Source: Cymbidium sinense
Taxonomy: Eukaryota; Streptophyta; Magnoliopsida; Asparagales; Orchidaceae
DNA: 64,000 bases
Direction of reading: 5' to 3'
NCBI GenBank assembly: GCA_021442155.1
Contig: CM038214.1
Coordinates: 27,590,450-27,654,449 of the forward strand
The notes under the pieces are model-generated. The model searched no databases and was not told the DNA's origin. It saw only the letters and a list, made by a program, of their open reading frames with translations. The first letter of the stretch is position 1. Each line of letters begins with the position of its first letter. The position numbers and the translations under genes were made by a program. This document shows, piece after piece, positions 23,560 to 36,226 of the stretch.

Positions 23560-26500
23560 TTTTGCTTGCCCATTTTTAAGACTTTTACTTGAAAACATAC
23601 TTTTGTTTGAAAGACTTTCTATTTTCTCATCTAGCTCGCAAGAAAAATAAAAGCACTTAAGAACTCTGGGACCAACGGATCAAAACTAGAAACCCTACGC
23701 TAGGAAGAGTGCTTTCTTCCATAATAAACCCAAAATATGATTCATATTCTATCATTTGGTCTTTCTTATAGATAAAAAAAGTGAAAGCTAGAATAGGTGT
23801 GGCTCTTTCCTCAAGCCCATGAACATCTAGGTGGTGAACCTATCCTTTCAGTTGAGTATAAGCTAACCTCTCCTTTTAGTTGAGTATAACAAGCTAACCT
23901 CTCCTTTCAGTTCATTTCTATATGTAATTTCATACTTGAAGTTTCTATCTATACATAATTTTGTATCTAAAAATCATTTAGTCATACTGAATCAGGTCTG
24001 TTGTTTATTTATGATAAGCCAGTGCCCAATAGATCCTAGCCAGGACCAAAATCATCTAGTGAAGCTTTTGGTGTAAGTACTTTCAAACTTTTTTTTTAGA
24101 GAGATTATTGAAAGGTGAAAACAACCACTTTTCTAAAAATTTCAATCATTGTATGCTAATTTTGTATAAAAATATCAATAACATCAAATTTTGTTGATAC
24201 AAAATCTAGAGTATGCAAATTTTGTTGATACAAAATTGAGATTGGGTGGGTTTTCAGTCGAGCTACTTCTTTCAGTATTAAAGCATTTTGGGTTTCACTC
24301 TAGCTGGATTAAGTACATCCATGTGATATTTAATAACTAGCTAGTTTTTTGTTCTATAAAATGAGGAGTACATAATTTCTTCAAGTCATCATGGGGATGG
24401 CGATAGGGAGACCCATTGGTGCCTTCACTCTTCACTATTGTAGAGGAGTTCCTTACTATGTTATAGCATTGATGCCCTCGATTTGATGGTCCTTATTTTC
24501 CCACTTGGAAAGTCACTACTTTGCTTTGAACAACAAAGTAAAGGATGCTTTCAGAAATAGTCTTTCCTAAGAATATTCCTTCTTTCTTTCCAGATGATCA
24601 CTGACCAGCCACTTTGAGGTTAGATAAAAATGTGATGACATCTAGTTCTGAGGTTGGTAACTTGATGACATGCTTATCAGTTTTCTAACTTGCGTAAAGC
24701 AACTTTCTTGCTTGGTGATCAATCAATGAAATCATCCCTAACTCAAAAAACTTAATAGCTAATGGTAGATATATATCCATCCATGTTGAAGTAAGCTTTT
24801 GAGGCACTAGTTTGAGAGGGATAAATCAATCCAAATGGATTTCATCTCAAAGCATGTTTGACTCTTCTTGAAGGCTAAATTCAATGTGCTAATGTAGTGC
24901 TCCATGGAAAAATTCTTGTGAAACTTTAGTAGCCTCTAGCTCTATAGACTATTCAACCATTGAAGAAAGTGATTTTAGAAACTCAAAAAAAAAAAAAATT
25001 CTTTTAGGTGATGGAAAGCACTACCATGAATTGGTGAAACAACTAATTTATAGCTAGCTCAATTACCTTTCTCACTTTAAAGATCTATTTCTAAGAAGAT
25101 TTAGATCTTATTATGATAGCTTGAACCAAAAGAAGGAGCAAAGTTTTTGTAAGACTTTCAAGTACATTCATGAAGCAAGGTCTTGCTTGTGGGAAGGGCC
25201 AATTGAAATTGCTACTAAAAAATGAAATTGAGTCTAGAATAGAAAATCTTCTTTTTTACTTTATTTTGAGAAAAAAAAGAATAGAAGAGGTGCATTGTAA
25301 AAGTTCTAGCTTAGATAGCTAAGATTTTTGATGAATAGAAATCTTTTATCCGAACTGACCTTGAATTTCTTATCAATTGAGTTATCAGTCTAGTCTTATT
25401 TCTTTGTACCAAACTTTTATATGCTTTGGCGTCATCATATAATCTAATAGATAGAAGGTAGTAGAATAATCTACACCTTACCGGAGGAAGAGCTCACTAA
25501 TCTACTAACATTCAAAAAATTCCACTAAATCTCAAGGTAAAGACTTCAATAAAAAAATCTCATTTTTTGATGCTATTTCAAATGATTGATTTCAATGGCA
25601 TCCCAAAGCACATGGGAAATATGGGATGCAGTTCTCATTGGAAGAAAAGAAGGAAAGACTTCAAGAAGAGTGAGCATCCATCTATTCCTATCCCTTAATC
25701 GATTGGGAGTTCTCCTCAATGGAGTTTTCATCCGCTAAAGCCATAATTTTCTTTGATAGCTTGTGAGAAAGGATCAAATAAGGTTCAATGAATGCTTCAA
25801 TGATTTTATCATGAATTCCTCTTTTGGGAACACATGGATACCCTATACTTGATCATTGATAAACGAGAGTCACACTTGTTCTTTGGAACAAGAACAAGAA
25901 CAAGTTGCTTAATAGTGGTTCCCGGCAAGGCCCACCACACTCATCCCAAGCAAAAGAAATGTCAGCTCAAAGGGAAGATCACATATGGAATATAGAAAAA
26001 GCTTCTTTCATTCAATTCAATTCAAAACCTAGAATTAGATTACACGCACCACCCTCCAAGCATTGTGTAGACCTTTATTCTCTCCAAAGATTAGAGTAGT
26101 CGTTTCAAAATTCACCATCCAGCCTGAGACATATCCAAACTTGTATAGGAGCATCATTTGGTTAGGGCTAATCCCCCCAAGTGTGTGATAGGCCAAGTTT
26201 CTCACCGCTTTATCATTGTGGGAGTTTCCCATTGAGTTGAGGCAAGCATATCCACCATCCCCTTTAATTACATAGAAAACACTTGTTTGGGAAAACCTTT
26301 CCTTTAGAGCGTAAGCCTTTTTTTTTTGGTTGTGGTGTTAAACCCTAGTTGTTTGATACCAACCTCTATTATCTTTCTCCTCTATTGTGAATAGTTGGTA
26401 TGGAAAAGAGCTCCATCTGCTTCTCTTGTTTCTTTCCCATCACCTACCTATGCTTTATTAGCCCCCCTTGAAGCTAGAGTCTAGATTGAAAGAGGCTTTC

Positions 26501-26840
26501 AAATCTTTCTTCCTTTTGCTTTCACTTCTTCCCCTTTCCTAAAGGTTACTCTTGAAGAATTCTTATTAAGTTTCTTTCTGCACCACCTACCCTTTCAAAC
26601 TTATTTCAAATAGCATATTATGCCAGGAAAGGCAATGATGAATGCGAATAAAGGGCCATACTTGGTAAATTTCATTAGAACTATGGGGAATGGAATTACC
26701 ACTCATCTCTTCCCGTGATTTGCATCTTATTATGTTATGGGTGTGTGATCTGACCCGTTGTGCTATGTGTCTTATCTTTCCCAACAAAAGTGATGTCGAT
26801 TCAAGTGTGGCCTAATGCGGATCTACCGTGCATGGAGATA
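23560..26840. other. Unclassified arm DNA between pol and gag-like regions, right
   Basis: Mirror of 8,561-12,350. It includes the short near-palindromic units at 24,160-24,240 and a piece (25,790-26,130) that recurs a third time at 49,930-50,330. Short open stretches (23,399-23,650, 25,905-26,099, 26,587-26,787) match no known family by eye; the first continues from the integrase tail. Confidence 0.4.
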
Positions 26841-27850
26841 TGGTCTCCTTAGATTGAGAATACCTCCTCCAATTTTTTTGGTTGTGGCTACGGTGAAGGT
26901 TACAAGTGGTTGAAGGTGTGGCTAGCTATCTAATGAGGGTGGAGCAAGACACTAAGGGTGTATCCATGGTGAATGATGTATGGATCAGAAGCTAGAGGAT
27001 AAACTCTCTAATGCAACAATAACAATGCATGCTATGGCGCCAACATATAGATGGTAGATGCCAAAGTGCAAATGATGTATGCCAAAATATAGACTTTGAA
27101 AGGTGAAATGCATAAGAATTTTACAAGCTTCCAGGCTCATCTTGGGGATGGTAACTGAGCTTGGGTTGAAATGAGATGCACTCATTGAGGGATCATTCAG
27201 TGTTATTGATGAGTTGAAGGAAGACATTGGAGTATTGAAGAATGCTCAACTTCATGATGATGCCTAGAGTCTCACTAATATGAAGGAACATGGCCCAAAA
27301 AAGTACTTGGGGGAGCTAAATGCCATTGACTTAGAGAACTTCATAGGAGACATGGATTTGTACTCTTGAAGCAAAGAAGTTCAAAATTGGGTTGAGCTTC
27401 ATTGGTGAGGACGCTAAAATCTAGTTTCGTCCCAATCAGGATGCCCTTGCTAATCCATGGATCATTAGTTGGGAGGGACAATAAAAATAAGAAATATGAA
27501 AGCAATTTTTCTTCGCATGAATGTATCATGGTAGGGTAGAGAAGCTTTGCATAGACTTAGGCAAATTGGGTATGTTAGGCAGTTACAGTCATTGATGATG
27601 AAGATAGGGAACATGGTAGAAGAATACAAGGTGTTTAGGTTTGAGGTGGGTCTCTAGGGAACATGAAAAAATTAGTAACTGCAGGGATACCCAATCACAT
27701 GTTGAGCAACTTCAAGCTTCCTATCTACACAATCGATTAGAATGAAGTCCTATAATGTGACTTCCTTTGGTCCTAAGGTAAAGAACAAAAATCCATGCGA
27801 TGAATTGGTCCATCTGCCAACCCTAGCAGGAGGGAGACCTTGCCATTCAT
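26840..27850 (+). mobile_element. gag-like region of an LTR retrotransposon, right arm
   Basis: Same order as the left copy on the opposite strand: heptad-like LEDKL segment near 26,990, then MMKIGNMVEEYKVFRFEVGL at 27,595-27,654, followed by a TAG. A region matching the PNH-motif segment follows at about 27,690. Gag lies downstream of the gypsy pol in both arms, the reverse of the order in an intact element, so it comes from a different insertion or the element was rearranged before the inverted duplication. Confidence 0.55.
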
Positions 27851-28202
27851 TCTCTTGCACTCAAAAACTCAGCCTTCTAAGCTAAATTCTGAAACTTCTC
27901 ACATGTACGACTTCATTTGCCAAATAATGAAAAAGACTTTCCCAAGAGATGTTGTCCACTATATGTGGAGCCTAAATACTCTACTCTTTAAAAGTCAATT
28001 TATGCTAAAAGCCTATTATCTAAAGTGGAATATGCGTGTCATTGGTGATGGCATGGACAACCAATGGCAATATTCTTGGCTCAATGATTATCCTGTGACC
28101 AACCAGATCAATCTTGGACAGGACCTCTTACTCCTTAATCTATGTTGGTCCATGGGTCCTGATGATGACGATTCACTTACTTTCCATTTGGAAAAGGTGT
28201 AG
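27840..28202 (+). other. 120-codon open stretch of unknown nature
   Basis: This is the longest uninterrupted frame in the window (start ATG 27,840, stop 28,200-28,202). I recognise no family. It continues from the gag-like region in the same strand sense. The left-arm counterpart (7,150-7,490) shows no comparable open stretch, so it is more likely a chance survivor within retrotransposon debris than a gene. No coiled coil or membrane segment stands out. Confidence 0.35.
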
Positions 28203-29962
28203 TAGAAGCTATAGGCTTTTGTAGGTTTGAATCCCTCTCTTTTTGTACCCACATCAGCACTTAATTCACCAATGTTATTGACCTCCATGTATAAATAAAC
28301 AATGAATAGGATGTCAAACAAGATAAGTAGATTCAATCATATTAGAATCCCCTTACTATAGATATGAGGAAAGCTGTTCACTCCTCTTATGATTTTCTAT
28401 ATATGATAACTTGTGTTTCTTAACTAGTTTCCCTTTTTGAGGCCACACTATGGAGGTCAAGTAACCAACCAGTTTTGAAGAAGTCAAAGTTCCAACTCCC
28501 ACTATTTTAGATGTGGGTGATGCAACAAAATAGAAGGATGCACTGGTTGGCGGCAATGAAGCCTCCATGATGGATGTAGATTTGAACACAAAGAGCCCCC
28601 AGACAATGCGAGAATAAGGTCCCTAATGACAGACTCTATCTCAAGATAGGGAAGAACCAACCCTCGGTAGAGGCTACTCTATAGAAGGTTCTGGTTGAGA
28701 ATGAAGCTTCCTTTCAAGCAGAACATCAAAATTAATTTGAGCTACTTTAAAGATTTCTCTTTTTTCTTTTGAAGTCACCGTGGGGAACACTAAAGTGGAG
28801 CTCAGAGAATGTCACTCCTCAGCAAAGAAAGACCCTTTAGCTTCCTTATTCTTCAATTGCCAATGATGAGGTCAAAGAATGCATCTCTGGAGCACACACT
28901 TAGTGCAAAGAACTATTCCTTTCAATTTTCTACTTTTTCCTAGCTCTAAGGTTAGATTTGGTAGCAAATGACTAACCACTTCTAGTGGAAAGAGGAAGAA
29001 AGGCTGAAGAGATTCAAGTAGAATTGAAGCCTCTTGGATTCCTTATGTGCTCCTAGGTGGTGACATACCACATGAGATTTCACATCTCGTGGTACCTGGA
29101 ATTTTGAAAGATGATAGAAGGCTTGCCTTTTTAAACTACTCCCAAGGCTCATGATCTTTAAACAAGATTTTGTAGAAAATTTAAACGCCACCGAACTGAG
29201 AGAAAGCACTAAAACTTTTCACCTAGCTAGTCTCGAGAAAGTTGCCCTCACCACATCCAAGTCCCTTCTCCCACCAATTCAATGAATTAAATCTAGTTGT
29301 ATGGGTGAGTAGAATTCATTCCATTCACTTTGAAAGTCAAAGTGCTAGAGAGAAGAAGTTGGTAGTTTACATCAATTATATTCTATAGTAGGCTCTGTCA
29401 AAAGTAGGTTTTGCTAAAAGGCTAGCCTTCCCTTTTCTTCTTGACTTGAAGAATCAAACTACTACCTTTTCTTTTTGGACCACCTAGCAAAGTGAATATT
29501 TTCATTTCTAACATAGCAGCCTCTTGAAGAGCCTTATGTATCAGCAACCTATACCCTGACCTTTACCTTAAACCAAGACATCACTCATAAGAAGAAGAGG
29601 TGACCCTTATTAACTATCGAACTAGAACTGAAGTGAAGTTTGAGTCTTTACTGCAACCCAAATAAGAAAAAATTGAAGCTATGAAAGAGTTCTTCTTTAG
29701 GCCTAATTACGTAGGTTTATCTTATGAAGGATAATTTGTTTGGACCAAAAAATCTTTCTATGTCAATTCAATAGCTTTTTTTTATTGTTATGCACCTATC
29801 ATTACCAATAGGTTCACAAAGTTCAGAGCCTTGCCCAGCCATCAAGATAGCCCTAAAACATATTTTGCTATGCCCTCCACCCCATATGTAAATCTTATGG
29901 GATTGAACACATTGTAAGCCCCAGGGATTATTGAACTTAAATTGATGCACAAACCCAACATC
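28203..29962. other. Unclassified arm DNA, right
   Basis: Mirror of 5,363-7,150. It includes the minus-strand open stretches 28,356-28,589 and 28,982-29,209; the first has a close counterpart at 6,694-6,954. No domain or RNA gene recognised. Confidence 0.4.
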
Positions 29963-30036
29963 TCATTCTTAGATCAATTTGGTTGAATGCAGGTCTCCAA
30001 AACCCGATGTTGTAGGTTCAAATCTTACAGAGCGTG
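29963..30036 (+). pseudogene. trnW-CCA: trnW-CCA of plastid origin, decayed (right arm)
   Basis: TCTCCAAAACCCGATG contains the CCA anticodon, and GTAGGTTCAAATC forms the T arm. The acceptor 5' strand is CTCATTCT opposite AGCGTG, so pairing is broken. Length of about 74 bases and orientation opposite to petG match the plastid gene. It is the mirror partner of 5,288-5,361. Confidence 0.85.
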
Positions 30037-30152
30037 ATTCCATTTATATTATGTTGAATTACATTGAAAGAACTTCAAAAAACAAAGTATAATTGAACCT
30101 TCAATTTTGACCCTAAAGGAGGAGGTCAATAAATAAAAGAGATGTTTCTTAA

Positions 30153-30259
30153 TCAATGGTCTAATTGATCACCACACCTATATTATAAATATAGAGTTAC
30201 AAATAATCCTATGAAAGTAATTAGACCAAAGTTGATTCCAAATAGAAAACTTCAATCAT
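30153..30259 (-). pseudogene. petG: petG, frameshifted copy
   Basis: Start ATG is the complement of 30,257-30,259 and the stop TGA of 30,153-30,155. The span is 107 bases instead of 114, because about 7 bases are missing in the region of the LGLIP codons, which destroys the frame. The ends MIEVFYL-like and DQLDH are recognisable. Confidence 0.85.
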
Positions 30260-30448
30260 TTTGATTTGTTTTAGGAATAAAAAGAGAGGTAAGATGTTTC
30301 CCTAAATATGAATTTGAATTATCCATAAATCTCAATGACCATGAATTGGCAATTAACGTGGGAAGAAACTATAAAATACCTAAATGAAATATTATGAGAG
30401 GCTTTTATTTAGATTTTTTTTTCAATTGTTTATTGAATTTCATTTATT

Positions 30449-30532
30449 TCAAATAAGTTGCATCTTGTTCAAACCAATAGATAGAGGGGTTATAGTTGAA
30501 GTAGAAAATAAAATAACTAGTTAGAATAGGCT
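30449..30532 (-). pseudogene. petL: petL remnant, right block B
   Basis: The stop TGA is the complement of 30,449-30,451. The ATG is replaced by AAG-type bases near 30,530. Middle codons are shortened by indels. It is the partner of 4,786-4,861. Confidence 0.78.
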
Positions 30533-31199
30533 TGAAAGAGCTAAATTAGATATGTTCTTTTACTACATATATGAATAAAACATTTACCTAAGTCTCAATC
30601 CAGATACTACAGTAAGAAAAACTAATTGAAAGAATTTGATGAGTTCAAATTGAAAGTTCTTGATTCTTCAATCATTATAGTTGGACACTAAAAGAAAAAA
30701 AAATGAAAACCTTGATTTTTTTAAAAAATTCAAAATTATTGAATATTTTCATTTGATCTTTATTTTGTTTCTTTATTTGAATTCGATTTCGGGCCAACTC
30801 AATTCAAAGAAGAGTAACTTCTATTACCCTTTTAGGTTCTATATTCTTTTATATTAAAGAATCCCATCTTTATTTTGTATTGTAGTTCCATAAGGAAAGA
30901 ACTCTTGAGGAGATCTAATGTAACAATAGTTACATCACGAATATAGATTGTTTGAATGATCTCTTTTTTCTTTATTTTAACAAATGAAATAGGTAGGGAT
31001 AATAATAATAATTTCAATTTAGAATATTAATAATAGCTTTCTTCAGTTTCTAAGTAATGTGAAGAAGTTCAAAGTTCAATAGTCTTAGTCTTGTATGAAT
31101 GAACAATTACTAATTACTTGAATAAAATGAAAGGATTCAAAAAAAAAAAAGAAAATATGAACTTAACGAGGTTTTTAGATTTCACATTACATATAATGA

Positions 31200-32640
31200 A
31201 ATTGTATGAATATAATGAGATCTTTTAATAATGATATCTCTAATTTATTATTCTAGCCCATCCATTCAAGATCTTTACTTTCTATTACTATGATGAAGCC
31301 ACTAATAGAAACCTTACTTCATCTTATATTCCCAGGTTGTTAAACACAATTCATGTCATTCTTGTCTTGCAATCAAATGTTGGCCTTCTTGAAATTGGAA
31401 TTGGGACTGATGAATGCCTTTCAAAAACATAAGGGAAGGGAGGAAAGGATTCACGATTAGTTGTTAGGAAGCCTCCTCCAATTCCATCCCTTATGATAGG
31501 AATTTGGTATGCAAGCTCAAAAAAATGATTCACCTTATGGACTCCGATAAACTATAGCATGATATGAATGAAGTATGCATGAACAAAAGTAGCTGCTTAG
31601 GTTTTAGTGATGTAATATGAATTCCTAATTGAATCTAAAGAATAGAATCCATAGATATTGATATGGAATAAGCCTTGCTTGGTAAGCAAAGTAGGGACTT
31701 TTTACGGTGCTTAGCTTAGCGCTATCTTATTAATAGGATAATGAATCAGATTGGTGCAATAGTAACAGACACGTGGATGATAGGTCCTAATCTTAAGTAT
31801 AAGTACAACAGGGACCATCGAATGCAGAAGAGGATGAGGAAGAAGCATAAAAAGGTTGAACTATAAGCCTTCTCTATTCTCCATGAAGTGGAAGTGGCAT
31901 GTTCTCTTTAGAAAAGCAATATCAGTATTGTTCTAACTTCATCCCCTACTTTGGCTTGGAAGGAAAGGTATAGAGCAAGGACAAGCGAATGCCATTTTCA
32001 TTTTAGGAAAGTACTCATTCTCTTTGCGTTCGAGCTAATAGAATTACCTTTCTAGAAATTCTCTCTTTATTTTTTTTTGGTCGCTCCATCACTCACTCCG
32101 CTATATGAATCCTGAAGGCAGCTACCTTGGATGTGGTCTATCCGAGCCTCTTGGATAGCTAAGCCCCCGCCTTGGTTTTTTTTTGCTAGAATACTAAATT
32201 TTCTAGAGCACCTCTAGAAGGTGTTGAGGAATGCCTTTCATTAATAGAGTGTATTACGGTGTGATCTTAAGCATATAAAATTGCAAAGTTATATAATATA
32301 GAGTGCTTAAAGCTACTAGAAAGATTTCACTATCTATTTCATAATAGAGTCCTCTCTTTGTTTACCTGTAGGGCATAGGCCGAGTACTAGATTCAATATT
32401 CTTGTGCTAATTGCTTCTCATATGATATATGGTGAAAGTTTTGGATATAACCATTTCTTAGTATCGAATGTGGCCTTTTAGATATTCTCTTCTAGTTGGA
32501 GTCCTAAGCCCTATTAAAGTCAATAGAGGAATGTCATACCCTTTCCCTCAGTTGCTAGCTTTTCATTCTCTTTCTCAATTTTATAGCTAGTCACTTCATC
32601 CCTTCGTAAACAACCTATCCCTATCTGTCAGAGCCTTATG
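31200..32640. other. Unclassified arm DNA between plastid blocks, right
   Basis: Mirror of 2,700-4,160. No gene recognised; a 60-codon minus-strand stretch (31,351-31,533) is similar to 3,824-4,021 of the other arm. Confidence 0.4.
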
Positions 32641-34235
32641 TTTATTTAGTTCTTCTTTACTTTGTTTGGTGGTCTAGGTGCGATGAGTCTTTTGAATGAT
32701 GGCAGTAGTGATAGTTTCATTATCCTCATCTTTCAAGATATCTACGAAAGAAGCAAAACTTCTTCCAACAAAATCTCTGTCATGATAGAAGACAACTATG
32801 CCACCCTCAGCTCATGGCTGACACAATCCATGAGACTGGACTAAGTAATCAGAACCATCTAAACCTCCCAAGAGGTAGAAACCATCAAGTGAAACCTCCT
32901 TAGGTTTGGGTAATTCCCAACCATCTGATGTAATTAACACAAAACTATCGCATACTTCATACAACTTCATTAAGAAACCAAACTAAACTAACTCATCTTT
33001 GGTATTGCTTTTATAAAACCTAAAATCACTAAGGGACTAGAGGTTCTTTCCTCTAGGGTCACCACATGGTTCATAGCTATAGTATAGGGTTTAGAAATGA
33101 AGAGAATCACACCAGTGAGACATCCAACTCGATTGAATATTCATCAAACTACTGAACTTTAGAATAAAGATAAGAAATTCCAGGAGCCACACATAGATAT
33201 TTTTTGAGAAGCTTTTATCAAAGCAATTCAATAAACCTTCGATAAACATATGACTGTAATGGATGCCCTCTACCAAACCAGAGATTCGTACCAGTGGAAC
33301 AAGCAGAGAGAACTTTCTTCATATGCAAAATATGCAGCCTTCGATATTTCTTTGAATGGGGTACATTGTTAAGATTACCAAGACTCCTAAGAATTATCTA
33401 TGAAGCACCATGAAGCCTACATAAGATAGACAACCTTTTTCAACTCATTAACATCCATAAGACTTACGCACCCACAAGGATGGTGAGAATTCATGAGAGC
33501 ATTGAAATATACAGGTGAAAAATAAACTCGAACACCTCTCACTCTCAATTTCTTTGCAAAATCAATAGCACCAATATTAGAGATTTATGAGAAAAAATCT
33601 TGGCATGAATATCATCCGGATTTCACATATAAGCTTTAGCAACTTCGTCATCACAAATTTTGACATCATCACCAAGTATTGATAATCTCACAAACCAGGT
33701 GAACTTTCTCCGCCACATCCCACATAATCATGTGTTTAGATAAACTGATTAGAGGCCAAGAAAAAAGAGAACCAAGAGGTTGACCTGCGACAAATGACAT
33801 ACTAGACAGAATACCATTACACTTCCTTTTATAGAACGATACAGTAAACTGATTAGTAGCCAAAGTCGAGTTTACTACACTTGAACTATAAGACCTTCTA
33901 TAGAAATATTGAAAGATCTCAAACATAACTAAGGAAATATGTGTCTAAAGAGAAATATAAGCTATGACATACCATGGATCCCTTTATCCTATCAAGTGGA
34001 GCACGCTGATGAAATGTTCCATCCATAGGTAAGATGTCAATTTCTATAGTTCTTGATTTGTGCTCTTCATTGGTGGCTTGGCTTATATGCCTTTGACCAA
34101 TTCTATTTTTGAAACAATGAGACATTGATAACCTGAGAAATCCAATCATCACCCATGACATACCATATGTGATCCATAGTGTGAGTCTGCGGGGTTCACT
34201 TTTTTTTCTAGAAAGAGCAGCAAAGAGCACAAGCC
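32640..34235 (-). pseudogene. Mitovirus-like RNA-dependent RNA polymerase remnant (endogenised)
   Basis: Mitoviruses are capsidless positive-strand RNA viruses of mitochondria whose only protein is an RNA-dependent RNA polymerase. On the minus strand, in the right order, I see PMDGTFHQRAPLDRI (about 33,985-34,029), GQPLGSLFSWPLISLSKH (33,729-33,785, resembling motif B) and the catalytic triad GDD (33,665-33,673, motif C). Downstream lies a longer decayed C-terminal part to about 32,640. The open pieces 33,919-34,230 and 33,669-33,926 are in different frames, GDD is in a third context after a stop, and further stops follow, so no product is possible. The extreme N-terminus is absent here. The left arm keeps only the last part. 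Such insertions are known from plant mitochondrial and nuclear genomes. Confidence 0.8.
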
Positions 34236-35764
34236 ACCACCAAAGGCACTAGTGAAAAGGCAAGGCAAAGAAGGTTGACTGACTCTCAACCCATGATTCT
34301 ATTCTATCTTTACATGAGGGGCCCTATCTAATTTATGGCATGATATGATCACACCTAATAGCCCCATATCTCTACGCTCAATATGCAAAAATTTTTTTGG
34401 ATCAGATCTTTCACTTTAACGATTGGACCTAGCTAAAAGGACTCTAAGCCTTCGTGCAAGCAAGAGAGAGAGCAGAAAGCAAAGTAAAAGATTTGTTAGA
34501 AGTAAGATGAGGAAGCTATCGCGAATAGCTTCCCGACCTACTACTACAAGACAATGCATGACAAAAGGCCTTTTTCAAGCCTATTAGTTTGAGTTTGTTC
34601 GTGCACTACTAAGTACCAAAGGCTTATTTCTTTCATAAGGGGTTGTTCACTGATCTATCAATGTTGTCTGAGATGGAACATCGACTTATCTTATTTTATT
34701 TATATTCCATCTCTCAGGTGGGTTTCGGCTAATAACAAAATAGTATTTAAGTCTAAAGTAGAAAAATGCCTATCTTTTGAGTTCCGCTTTTCTCAGTGAA
34801 GAAGGAAACTCGATTGATCACCTTTGATTGTATATGCTAGTGAACTATTGCCTTTATTTTCTATATGTTTCATTTAGTATAATGCAAAAAAAACTACACC
34901 AAAGCATCACGATTGTTTCCAAAGGCACAAGTCATCTCGAGGGCATAAGAATTCTATGCACGTAGGAATGCCAACCACATAAGTCGCTTAGGAGAAAGCT
35001 CAAATTCGCTTCACGGGAGTCACACATAGCACATAACTGGAAGTCAGGGCGTACTACCTGCCTAACTCTTCGCTCCTAGGAACCGAACTGTAGAGCAGAA
35101 AGTGCTTCAAAAAAACTTGGTAGAAGGGAAGGGGCCTATGTATTTGCATGAACCCTATTGATTTGACCCTAACTACACCCAAAGCCAATCCCCTAGCGGT
35201 CCTACCACCACATCATAGAATGAGAACTCGTGTGGAACCTTTTCTTTCTAGCATCACAGCGGTGGAATGCTAAAAAATTTGACAATCGCGTCACATAGGG
35301 GCCTAGGCTATGGGTAACTCAACCAAAATATGGACAAAGGGCTAACATGCACAATCCTATCCTATATGAGCTCATCATTGCACTATGGACAATCCAGCAT
35401 CATAAGGAGCACCTCCCGTACAAAAAGGTATGATTTTTCTCAACGTGGCGTATAGCATGAAAAACCATTCTTGACAAGCTGGGCCATTTACATGAAAGAA
35501 GAGAATAAAGGCGCTAGTCTCATCTTTCGATCGGGCACATTTCTAAGATCCTCCAAGATCACAAGTGGAAATCTAAGCAAGGGTTGGGAGGCTGTGAGCG
35601 GAGCATCAAACAGAAAAAAGAAAGTAGGGCCAACTATTCTATTACATATGCTTGCTCTTCGATGCACTATGGCAACCCTAGTTTCAATAAGGCATATAGT
35701 CTAGTAACTATGTAGCATTTTTTAGCTGACTGCATTTTATAGCATGTAGATTAGGAAAGAAAAA
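34236..35764. other. Unclassified stretch present only in the right arm
   Basis: It lies between the viral remnant and the half trnW and is missing from the left arm. A 77-codon open stretch at 35,471-35,704 is not recognised. The bases are less AT-rich than most of the arm and resemble mitochondrial intergenic DNA, but I could not name a gene. Confidence 0.4.
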
Positions 35765-35807
35765 TCTCCAAAACCCAATATCGTAGGTTTAAATCCTTTG
35801 GAGCATG
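35765..35807 (+). pseudogene. trnW-CCA: 3' half of plastid trnW-CCA
   Basis: It begins at the anticodon loop (TCTCCAAAACCC) and runs through the T arm to GAGCATG. The 5' half is gone, so the plastid block A ends inside this tRNA in the right arm. Confidence 0.85.
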
Positions 35808-35922
35808 ATTCTATTTATGCTATGTCAAATTACAATGAAAGAATTTCATAAAATAAAGTAGAATTTAAACTTCAATTTGACCTCCAATAAGGAGGTCAAT
35901 CAAAAAAGGAGATGTTACTTAA

Positions 35923-36036
35923 TCAAAGGTCCAATTAATCACTGTGCCTATATTGTTAATATGAAGTTACAAATAATCATATGAAACTAATAGGAATTAG
36001 ACCTAAGATGATTCCAAATAGAAAAACTTCAATCAT
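35923..36036 (-). pseudogene. petG: petG, full-length but with stops
   Basis: ATG (complement of 36,034-36,036) to the terminal codon region at 35,923 spans 114 bases, the normal length, with [16 protein letters not shown] intact. Codon 20 is TGA and two later codons are TAA, so it is a pseudogene. Its 5' half is closer to usual petG than the copy at 5,051. Confidence 0.88.
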
Positions 36037-36226
36037 TTTGATTTATTTTAGGGAATAAAAAGAGAGGTAAGATATATCCCTAAAGATGAATCTAAATTAT
36101 CCATGAATCTCAATGACCATGAATTGGTAATTGATGTAGGAAGAAACCATAGAATATCTGAAATAAAATATGTTGAGAGGCTTTTGTTTTGATTTCTTTT
36201 CAATTATTTATTGAATTTCATATATT

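Larger units (their letters stand above)
20830..23560 (+). mobile_element. Ty3/gypsy pol remnant, Tat-like, right arm
   Basis: Plus-strand order: gag end with LRKLPASLRIYDALMMS (20,844 onwards), protease (to 21,191), decayed linker, RNase H end with QADALSKIAK (22,129-22,161), integrase zinc finger with HQFGPK and GYYWPT (about 22,515-22,625), integrase core (22,670-22,830) with YYPWANGLVEALNKT at 22,959-23,003, and a C-terminal part ending near 23,560. The gag-end phrase and the integrase fit the Tat/Ogre lineage as I know it. No clear reverse transcriptase core remains between protease and RNase H, so the element was internally deleted before or during decay. Confidence 0.85.
30037..31190 (-). 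other. Plastid-derived block B, right arm
   Basis: Mirror of 4,165-5,287: petG, petL and the upstream spacer in minus-strand order. It keeps the bases of petL that were lost to a TA tract in the left copy. Confidence 0.88.

Noticed and set aside
20830..23560. The pol remnant as an endogenous plant pararetrovirus
   Set aside because: It has an integrase with zinc finger and core, which pararetroviruses lack; Ty3/gypsy fits.
28220..28250. T-arm-like GTAGGTTTGAATCCC (and its mirror at 7,085-7,110)
   Set aside because: No matching acceptor, D arm or anticodon stem could be found around it.
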